A stretch of 11,937 bases of DNA from Chloroflexota bacterium (GTDB lineage: Bacteria > Chloroflexota > Limnocylindria > Limnocylindrales > CSP1-4): assembly GCA_025355255.1 (NCBI GenBank), contig JANYAA010000383.1, forward strand, positions 1-11,937, given 5' to 3'. Below, piece after piece: positions 1 to 5,063 of the stretch; position 1 is the stretch's first letter, and each line of letters starts with the position of its first letter. Under the pieces are notes generated by a model that was not told the origin of the DNA, did no database searches, and saw only the letters and a program-made list of their open reading frames with translations. Made by a program: the position numbers and the translations under genes.

Positions 1-935
1 CGGTAGAAGCGCTCGAAGACGGCATCAAGCTGGTCCGCGGCAAGGCCCGGGCCGTGGTCGGCCACCGACAGGCGCACGACATCGGGTGTCGTCTCGACCA
101 CCACGCGGACCACGGACCCGTCCGGCGCGTGGCGGACTGCGTTGGAGAGATAGTTCCACATGATCTGGGCCAAGCGGTCGCGGTCTGCCAACGCGAGGGC
201 TGGCACCTCCGGAAGCTCGAGCGTGATGCCCCGTGGCAGGGCGAGCGGCAGGAAACGGACACCGGTGTGCCTGGCCACCTCGGACACGTCGACGGGGCCG
301 ATCCGCAGCGGCAGCTGGTGCGCCTCCGCGCGCCAGAGCTCTGAGAGGTCGCTGACCATCCGTGTCAGCCTCGCGGTCTCGGCCCGCAGGAGGTGCCACG
401 TCTGGCCTGACGGGGCGATGACGCCGTCCTCCAGCCCCTCGAGGTAGCCGTCGAGCGTTGCCAGCGGGGTGCGCAGCTCGTGCGCGACGTCGCCCACGAG
501 CTGGAGCCGGCGGCGCTCGGTCGCCTCGAGCGATCCCGCCATCGCGTTGAACGATGTCGCGAGTTCCGCAAGTTCGCCCGGCTCGTCCGTCTCCACGCGC
601 TCCGCGTAGTGGCCGGCCGCGATCCGCCGGGACGCCTCTGCAAGGCGCGTCACGGGGCGAGCGATCCGGGCCGCCACAGCCATGCTCACGACTGCGGCCG
701 TGGCGACCGCCGTCACGGTTGCCGCGAGCAGCGCCCGCTGCATCGCCTCCACGAAGGCGCTCTGCGTGGCGACGGCCATCGCCTGCCCCATTGGGTCGCC
801 GGGCAGGTGGCCCATCGCCTCGGCGAAGTAGCCGGGACCCGTCACCAGGGCGGCGAGGCCAACGGTCCCAAGGGTTGCTGCCCCCACGACGAGAAACGCC
901 GCCAGGAGGCGCGCGCGCAGGGAGCTCGGGATCAC
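1..935 (-). CDS. Membrane sensor histidine kinase (3' end missing)
   Basis: Two-component sensor that autophosphorylates on His and passes the phosphate to the regulator encoded just upstream. The reading frame opens with GTG at 935-933, overlapping the regulator's TGA by 4 bases (GTGA), which indicates translational coupling. Seen in the translation: TM1 about residues 9-30, a short extracytoplasmic loop about 31-66, TM2 about 67-90, HAMP about 91-143, H-box VAHELRTPL with phospho-acceptor His152, N-box NYLSNAVRHAPDG (Asn261/Asn265), G1 box VADHGPGL and F-box VFERFY. The window edge cuts it after about 311 residues, so the G2 box and C-terminus lie outside. The loop contains several Met and one His (AMGHLPGDPMGQAM), which could suit a metal or a membrane signal, but that is inference. 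The family call is secure; the stimulus is unknown. Confidence 0.93.
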   Translation of the reverse strand, partial: MIPSSLRARLLAAFLVVGAATLGTVGLAALVTGPGYFAEAMGHLPGDPMGQAMAVATQSAFVEAMQRALLAATVTAVATAAVVSMAVAARIARPVTRLAEASRRIAAGHYAERVETDEPGELAELATSFNAMAGSLEATERRRLQLVGDVAHELRTPLATLDGYLEGLEDGVIAPSGQTWHLLRAETARLTRMVSDLSELWRAEAHQLPLRIGPVDVSEVARHTGVRFLPLALPRGITLELPEVPALALADRDRLAQIMWNYLSNAVRHAPDGSVVRVVVETTPDVVRLSVADHGPGLAADQLDAVFERFY

Positions 936-1693
936 CCCGTCGCCTCGCGCACCCGGTAGCCGACCCCCCGCACTGTCTCAACGAAGCGCGGCGCAGCGGG
1001 ATCGTCGCCCAGCTTGCGCCGGATGTTGGCCACGTGCACGTCCACGAGGTGGTCGTCCGCGACGTAGCCGACGCCCCAGACCTTGTCAAACAGGTGATCG
1101 CGCGTCACGACGATGCCCGGCTCCCTGACGAGCACCGCGAGGATCTCGAACTCGAGGGCGGTCAGGTCCACGGCGACGCCGTCGACGCGCACCAGGCGGC
1201 GCCCCCCATCCACCTCGAGCCCGGGCGCGACCATGGACACGGCTGCCGTTGCCCCCGTTCGCGGACGGCGGAGCAGGGCCTTCAGCCGCGCCACGAGCTC
1301 GCGCGGCGAGAACGGCTTTGTCAGGTAGTCGTCCGCACCCACGGTCAACCCGACGATCCGGTCGATCTCCTCGCTCCTGGCGGTGAGCATCAGCACGTAG
1401 GCTGTGGAGAAGCCGCGCATCTGCTTGCACACGTCGATGCCGTCGATCCCGGGCAACATCAGGTCGAGCACGACCGCGTCGGGTGCCCAGTCGCGGATCA
1501 GCTCGAGCGCCGTCGGGCCATCGGCCGCCGAACGAACGTCCCAGCCCTCTCGGTGAAGGTAGCTTGCAACAAGGTCAACGATCGGCGGCTCGTCGTCGAC
1601 GACGAGGACGCGCGCTGGCCGAACGCCCGCTGCTTCGAGTTCGGCTGCGGCGCCTGGGACGGGATGGGGGGCCAAGTCAAGCATCGCGGGCAT
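932..1693 (-). CDS. OmpR/PhoB-family response regulator
   Basis: DNA-binding response regulator of about 253 residues paired with the overlapping histidine kinase. The receiver domain (about 28-145) has the acidic pair Asp33/Asp34 in VVDDEP, phospho-acceptor Asp77 in VLDLMLPG, Thr104 in MLTAR and Lys126 in YLTKPF. The C-terminal winged helix (about 155-253) has the typical LTALEFEIL, IVVTRDHLFDKVWG and DVHVANIRRKLG segments and ends in ETVRGVGYRVRE. The start is uncertain. ATG at 1693 is chosen because the longer in-frame extension (to 1828) is Arg-rich and would cover the putative promoter and operator. ATG at 1684 is also possible, and none has a strong ribosome binding site. The receiver begins about 28 residues in, so the N-terminal extension may be partly untranslated. 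It is likely autoregulated through the repeats at 1824-1909. Confidence 0.93.
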   Translation of the reverse strand: MPAMLDLAPHPVPGAAAELEAAGVRPARVLVVDDEPPIVDLVASYLHREGWDVRSAADGPTALELIRDWAPDAVVLDLMLPGIDGIDVCKQMRGFSTAYVLMLTARSEEIDRIVGLTVGADDYLTKPFSPRELVARLKALLRRPRTGATAAVSMVAPGLEVDGGRRLVRVDGVAVDLTALEFEILAVLVREPGIVVTRDHLFDKVWGVGYVADDHLVDVHVANIRRKLGDDPAAPRFVETVRGVGYRVREATG

Positions 1694-1799
1694 CTCGGTT
1701 TGGTATTCCCGCCCGCGCCTGCGGGGAGCGAGCCGGTTAGCGCGGGCGGGATGCCGGAGTAAAGCAGCGGGTTGTGCTGTAGAGAGCGTGCCTGAGTGC

Positions 1800-1828
1800 C
1801 GGATACGCCGCCATGCAGCGAGCCGCAA
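1800..1828 (-). promoter_or_regulatory. Candidate promoter of the two-component operon
   Basis: On the minus strand TTGCGG (1828-1823) is followed after 17 bp by TATCCG (1805-1800), a fair sigma-70-like pair pointing toward the response regulator. The -35 box coincides with the proximal unit of the 11-bp repeat array, as expected for an OmpR/PhoB-activated or autoregulated promoter. Assigned by eye. Confidence 0.35.
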
Positions 1829-1851
1829 GAGTTCCTCAAGAGTCCGTCAAG
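1824..1851 (-). promoter_or_regulatory. Three 11-bp-spaced half-sites (putative response-regulator operator, left arm)
   Basis: CGCAAG (1824), CTCAAG (1835) and GTCAAG (1846) begin exactly 11 bp apart, giving an (N)TCAAG-N5 direct repeat, one unit per helical turn. Direct repeats of 11 bp are the normal binding geometry for OmpR/PhoB winged-helix dimers. The array lies upstream of the response regulator gene and overlaps its predicted -35 region. Confidence 0.5.
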
Positions 1852-1881
1852 CGAAGCGCGGCCCCACCGCGGGTGGGCGGC

Positions 1882-1909
1882 GTTGACGGCGTCTTGACGA
1901 AGACCTGAC
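1882..1909 (+). promoter_or_regulatory. Three 11-bp-spaced half-sites (putative response-regulator operator, right arm)
   Basis: GTTGAC (1882), CTTGAC (1893) and CCTGAC (1904) are again spaced exactly 11 bp. On the opposite strand they read GTCAGG, GTCAAG, GTCAAC, i.e. the same half-site as the left arm but in the other orientation. The arm faces the thioredoxin gene, so one phosphorylated regulator could control both divergent units. No good -10 for the plus strand is visible downstream. Confidence 0.5.
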
Positions 1910-2007
1910 CCGCCCTGCATCGACGCCGGCCACGGGCCGCCGGATGATCGATGGAGAAGACAAGGGCCGCTGCTGGCGGTCGCAGGACAAGCAACAAGGA
2001 GTGCGCC

Positions 2008-2604
2008 ATGGGCGTCGCCGCAGGCTCGGTGCGCGGGACTCACGTCGCGCCGGGCAGGGTCCAGACCATCGCAGTGATGGCAGTCACGATCCTGGCGATC
2101 GGGGCAATCAGCTGGTTCGCCACGGACGGGTTCAACGACGGCGTCACCAGCATCGCGATCGCGGGCGAGGAAGGCGTCGAGCCGCCCAAGGTCGGCCGCC
2201 AGCCAACGGTCTTCACGGGTCTCGGCTATGACGGGCAGCCCGTCTCGCTCGCGACGTATGCCGGCAAGCCCCTCTGGCTGACATTCGGCGCGTCGTGGTG
2301 CCGCGACTGCCGGGCGGAGGCGCCGGACCTCGAGGCGACCTACGAGCAGTTCCGCAGCCGGGGCCTCAACGTTCTGGCGGTGTTCATCAATGACCCGGCT
2401 CCCGACATCTCGGCCTACGCCAAGCGCGCAGGGCTGAGCTTCCCGATCGTGGCCGACGTGCAGGCGAAGATCGCCGGCGCATACCGAATCCTTGGGATCC
2501 CAACGCATATCTTCATCGGCGCCGACGGGCTCATCAAGGAGGTCAAGATCGGCGCCCTGTCGAAGGACGACATGTTGCGGGCCGTCGGCACAATCGTGCC
2601 GTAG
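2008..2604 (+). CDS. Membrane-anchored TlpA/ResA-like thioredoxin
   Basis: Thiol-disulfide oxidoreductase of 198 residues, probably tethered to the outer face of the cytoplasmic membrane, where such proteins reduce cytochrome c haem-site or copper-site cysteines. ATG 2008 is chosen over the upstream ATG at 1951 because AAGGAG (1996-2001) sits 6 bp before it. An N-terminal membrane segment covers about residues 18-38. The AhpC/TSA-like thioredoxin fold covers about 62-198, with LTFGASWCRDCRAEAP (Cys98 and Cys101) and the cis-Pro loop GIPTHIFI (Pro165). The active site is CRDC, not the usual CxPC of this family, which may shift its redox potential. It is divergent from the two-component genes and shares their operator region. 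A c-type cytochrome or copper-protein maturation role is inference; membership of the TlpA-like group is clear. Confidence 0.9.
   Translation: MGVAAGSVRGTHVAPGRVQTIAVMAVTILAIGAISWFATDGFNDGVTSIAIAGEEGVEPPKVGRQPTVFTGLGYDGQPVSLATYAGKPLWLTFGASWCRDCRAEAPDLEATYEQFRSRGLNVLAVFINDPAPDISAYAKRAGLSFPIVADVQAKIAGAYRILGIPTHIFIGADGLIKEVKIGALSKDDMLRAVGTIVP
2586..2601 (+). terminator. Hairpin at the 3' end of the thioredoxin gene (weak terminator candidate)
   Basis: CGGCAC and GTGCCG form a 6-bp stem with a 4-base loop ending just before the stop codon. A second 8-bp inverted repeat (2581-2588 GCCGTCGG with 2628-2635 CCGACGGC) spans the ends of the two convergent genes. Neither is followed by a T-tract, so the evidence for termination is structural only. 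Confidence 0.25.
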
Positions 2605-2620
2605 GCACCCTACCCGACCG

Positions 2621-2953
2621 CTATGGTCCGACGGCAGCGTTGACGGCGGTCAAGGTGCCGGCCGGACTCCAGATCACGTCGGCCGACGCCTGGTGGCCGG
2701 ACGGCATCGTGAACACGACATGCCACCACGTGCCCAGGTTGACGACCTCAGCCCGGCTGCCACCGACCAGGAAGGCCGCGACCGCCTTGGCCGCTGCGGC
2801 CGCGACGTTTTGGCAGTCCGCCGTATCGCCGCCGGCCTTCTCGCACGAGATCAGCAGCGATGGCGTGGAAGGCTCCGTGGCGGACGGCTGCGTGATGGCC
2901 GAAGGTGGGGTGGCCGTTGGGGACAACGTCTTCGCGCGCCTTCGACGCGTCAA
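2621..2953 (-). CDS. Small hypothetical protein (about 110 residues)
   Basis: No family recognised. The frame opens directly after an in-frame TAG, with TTG at 2953 as the first possible start. A second TTG nine codons later is equally possible. The N-terminus is basic, then Thr/Ser/Pro-rich (about residues 10-32) like a flexible linker. The C-terminal 75 residues look like a small folded domain with two Cys (ISCEKAGGDTADCQ) and an Ala-rich helix followed by beta-like segments (TWWHVVFTMPSG, ADVIWSPAGTL). There is no signal peptide, although linker plus domain resembles an exported protein, so the 5' part may have been lost. It is convergent with the thioredoxin gene, with 16 bp between the two stops. 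Existence as an expressed gene is uncertain. Confidence 0.45.
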   Translation of the reverse strand: MTRRRRAKTLSPTATPPSAITQPSATEPSTPSLLISCEKAGGDTADCQNVAAAAAKAVAAFLVGGSRAEVVNLGTWWHVVFTMPSGHQASADVIWSPAGTLTAVNAAVGP

Positions 2954-3302
2954 GACCTAGCGAGCCCAAAAGGCGGGAGGTCCGAAATGCGTACCTCGCG
3001 AGCGTTCCGGAACGCCGCCTCGCGTGCTTCTCCGGAATGCGGGTGCAGCGAGCGCTATCAGCCGTCGAGCGGCACGGCTTGGCCGGATTGCCCGCCAGAC
3101 GGGCATTAGCAGGCGCATGCCCGTATAGCGCCCGCCGCATAAGCATTTCGGACCGCAGCGCCAGCACGAGACGCCGCGCCACGCACGAGGGATGGCGGCG
3201 CACCGCGCTGCTTGGCGGCGGTTCTTCCGGAACGCTCCTGTGACGGGCATTCCGGCCGCAGCGGCGCGCGCGTATCCGGCGGACAAGCTAAGAAAGCTGC
3301 CC
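2954..3302. repeat. Gene-free stretch with a cluster of short inverted and direct repeats
   Basis: No convincing coding frame: candidate frames are short and Arg/Ala-rich. The stretch holds several related motifs with a (T)CCGGAA(T/C)GC core: 2979-2990, 3005-3015, 3031-3040, 3081-3090, 3143-3154 (reverse), 3225-3235 and 3247-3257 (reverse). Exact pairs include a 12-bp inverted repeat (2979-2990 with 3143-3154), a 13-bp inverted repeat (3000-3012 with 3225-3237), a 9-bp inverted repeat (3032-3040 with 3247-3255) and a 10-bp direct repeat GACGGGCATT (3098 and 3242). The pairs cross one another, so they do not make a single hairpin. They look like copies of a short dispersed repeat or the remains of a small non-autonomous element. 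Confidence 0.5.
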
Positions 3303-3321
3303 GTAGCTCGTCCGGAGCTAC
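3303..3321 (-). terminator. Probable terminator hairpin of the dehydrogenase-ETF operon
   Basis: A perfect 7-bp stem, GTAGCTC and GAGCTAC, with a 5-base loop overlaps the TAG stop codon of etfA (3318-3320). On the minus strand it is followed by GGGCAGCTTTCTTAGCTT, a short pyrimidine-rich stretch but not a clean T-run. Position at the end of a three-gene operon supports a terminator or 3'-end stabilising role. Confidence 0.45.
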
Positions 3322-4295
3322 CCCCGGCGGCGCTTGATCTCGGCCGAGATGGCCGGGACCACCGTGGCGAGGTCGCCGATCACCGCGTAGTCGGCGCCGG
3401 TCATGATGGGAGCCTCGTGGTCCTTGTTGATGGCAAGGATCTTCTTGGCGCCCTTGACGCCGGCCATGTGCTGCGTGGCGCCGCTGATGCCGCAAGCGAT
3501 GTACAGGTCGGGCGCGATCTTCGTGCCGGTCTGGCCAACCTGGTCGGTGTGCGGGCGCCAGCCCGAGATGGTCACGGCGCGGGAGCAGCCCACGGCCGCG
3601 CCCAGCAGACCGGCCAGCTCCTCGATTGGCGCAAAGCCATCCGTGGAGCCGACACCGCGACCGCCTGAGATGACGATCTTGGCTTCTGCGAGCGAGACGC
3701 CGGCCTTCGCGGCATCCACGTGGCCGACGACGCGCACGGCGAGGTCCGCATCGTCAAGCGTCGGCGCAAAGGTCGCCACGGCAGCGGAGCCGCCGGTGGA
3801 CGTCTTGGCAACCGCGTGGGGCTGGGTGGTGAGGATGGCGCGCGTCGCGTTGATCGCGGCCTCCTCAAGAAGGGAGCCGCCCCAGCGCGAGCGTGTCACG
3901 ACAACCGTGTCGCCCGGCACCACCTGCGTGCAGTTGGCAGCGAACGGCAGGTCCAGACGCGCAGCCACCCGTGCAAGCACGGTGTTGCCGGCATCCGAGC
4001 CCGGGCCCACAACCGCAGCCACGCCAAGCGTGTCCGCGAGGTCGGCCAGGATCCGCGCCCATGCGTCAGGCGCAAAGGAGGTCAGGGAGGGATGGGTTGC
4101 GACGTGGACCTGCGTGGCGCCCCAGGCGCCCAGCTCATGCGCTGCGGCGCCAGCCGCGGCAGCACCGGCCTCGCCGATGACAAGCGCGTGGACGGCGCCG
4201 CCGGCCGCAAGGGCAGAGGCGGCAGCCAGGGCCTGAAGCGAGACCTCATCAGCGGCGCCCTCGGCAGCCGTTACGAGACAGAGCACGGAGCCCAT
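3318..4295 (-). CDS. etfA: Electron transfer flavoprotein, alpha subunit
   Basis: FAD-binding subunit of ETF, the soluble heterodimer that takes electrons from flavin dehydrogenases and delivers them to the quinone pool through ETF:quinone oxidoreductase. Length (325 residues) is normal. The N-terminal ETF domain (about 1-180) is Ala-rich. The C-terminal FAD domain (about 200-325) carries the family signature: VISGGRGVGS, GCSRAVTISGWRPHTDQVGQTGTKIAPDLY, ACGISGATQHMAGVKGAKKILAINKD, and ADYAVIGDLATVVPAI. The ATG at 4295 directly abuts the etfB stop codon (4296-4298), so the two subunits are co-translated. GGGGGTG in the end of etfB can serve as the ribosome binding site. Its position behind the dehydrogenase and etfB points to service of that enzyme. 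No ETF:quinone oxidoreductase gene lies in the window. Confidence 0.95.
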   Translation of the reverse strand: MGSVLCLVTAAEGAADEVSLQALAAASALAAGGAVHALVIGEAGAAAAGAAAHELGAWGATQVHVATHPSLTSFAPDAWARILADLADTLGVAAVVGPGSDAGNTVLARVAARLDLPFAANCTQVVPGDTVVVTRSRWGGSLLEEAAINATRAILTTQPHAVAKTSTGGSAAVATFAPTLDDADLAVRVVGHVDAAKAGVSLAEAKIVISGGRGVGSTDGFAPIEELAGLLGAAVGCSRAVTISGWRPHTDQVGQTGTKIAPDLYIACGISGATQHMAGVKGAKKILAINKDHEAPIMTGADYAVIGDLATVVPAISAEIKRRRG

Positions 4296-5060
4296 CTAGA
4301 GCACCCCCAGGCTGGCCAGCATGTCCACAACCGCCGGCGCGGCGTCCGGGCCGTGGCCCAGGATCACCGCCTCGGTGGCCGCAACCTGCGGGACGACGAG
4401 ACGGATCATCGCCAGCCGCTGTTCGGGGCGCTCAGGCGACGACGGGGCGATGGGCTTGGACTTGGCGCGGATGCGCCCGGGCACCGACGGGTAGCGCGGC
4501 AGGTTGATGCCCTCCAGGACGCTGACCACGGCGGGCAGCGGCACCTCGTAGACATCGCGGCCACCGGCCGCCTCCTGCTCACAGCGGACCTTGCCCTCAG
4601 CGACGGCCAGACCCTTGATCCCGGCCACCGCGGGTCGGCCAAGCGCGCGCCCGATGCGGACGCCCACCTGGTAGCCGCCCGAGTCGGCCGCCTCGTTGCC
4701 GAGGAGGATCAAGTCGAACGGCCCTTGGGTCGCCTCGTCAGCGCGCACGGCGTCAACGATGGCTGCTGCTGCGGACTGCCCGTCCCACTCCTCACCGTCG
4801 GTGACGAGATGGATCGCGCGCGTGATGCCCAGCGCCATGGCGTCGCGGAGCTGCTCAGTTGCCTCGGCGGGGCCAAGGGTGAGCACCACCGATTCGCCGC
4901 TGTGCGCCTCGATCAGGCGAACAGCCTCTTCAACTCCGCACTCCTCGTGGGGGCCGATGGTGAAGCCGAGGTACCGGGCGTCGATCGCCCGGTCTCCGTC
5001 GGTCAGCGTGATCCGGCCAGCGACGGCCGGAACGCGCTTGATGCACACAAGGACTCGCAA
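4296..5060 (-). CDS. etfB: Electron transfer flavoprotein, beta subunit
   Basis: Partner of EtfA; 254 residues, the usual length. Visible features are the N-terminal VLVCIKRVP strand, IGPHEECGVEEAVRL, the GNEAADSGGYQVGVRIGRALG nucleotide-domain segment, LPAVVSVLEGINLPRYPSVPGRIRAKSKPI and a C-terminal helix containing VAATEAVILG. The start is TTG at 5060-5058. It is the only start that keeps the conserved first strand, and it has GAGG (5068-5071) seven bases upstream inside the dehydrogenase gene, whose TGA lies 3 bases before it. The spacing indicates tight translational coupling with the dehydrogenase. Whether this ETF is of the ordinary electron-transferring kind rather than a bifurcating kind cannot be proved from sequence by eye, but its dehydrogenase partner argues for the ordinary kind. 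Confidence 0.95.
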   Translation of the reverse strand: MRVLVCIKRVPAVAGRITLTDGDRAIDARYLGFTIGPHEECGVEEAVRLIEAHSGESVVLTLGPAEATEQLRDAMALGITRAIHLVTDGEEWDGQSAAAAIVDAVRADEATQGPFDLILLGNEAADSGGYQVGVRIGRALGRPAVAGIKGLAVAEGKVRCEQEAAGGRDVYEVPLPAVVSVLEGINLPRYPSVPGRIRAKSKPIAPSSPERPEQRLAMIRLVVPQVAATEAVILGHGPDAAPAVVDMLASLGVL

Positions 5061-5063
5061 AGC

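Noticed and set aside
25..1089. A 354-codon minus-strand frame overlapping the histidine kinase
   Set aside because: It is an Arg/Gly/Ala-rich out-of-frame reading of the kinase gene. The true frame begins with GTG at 935 and has all kinase boxes.
554..1762. A 402-codon plus-strand frame antisense to the two-component genes
   Set aside because: The composition is Arg/Pro/His-rich and without domains, while the minus strand encodes an unmistakable kinase and response regulator over the same bases.
2948..2956. CGTCAAGAC, matching the half-site of the 1824-1909 arrays
   Set aside because: It is a single unit without a second copy at 11-bp spacing, so it may be chance.
2640..2960. A plus-strand frame opposite the small hypothetical gene
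   Set aside because: Neither strand is certain, but the minus frame has a more protein-like fold pattern and a clean stop convergent with the thioredoxin gene. The plus frame has no ribosome binding site or family resemblance.
2905..3286. Several short frames on both strands in the repeat-rich gap
   Set aside because: All are Arg/Ala-rich without ribosome binding sites or recognisable motifs, and they run across the inverted repeats.
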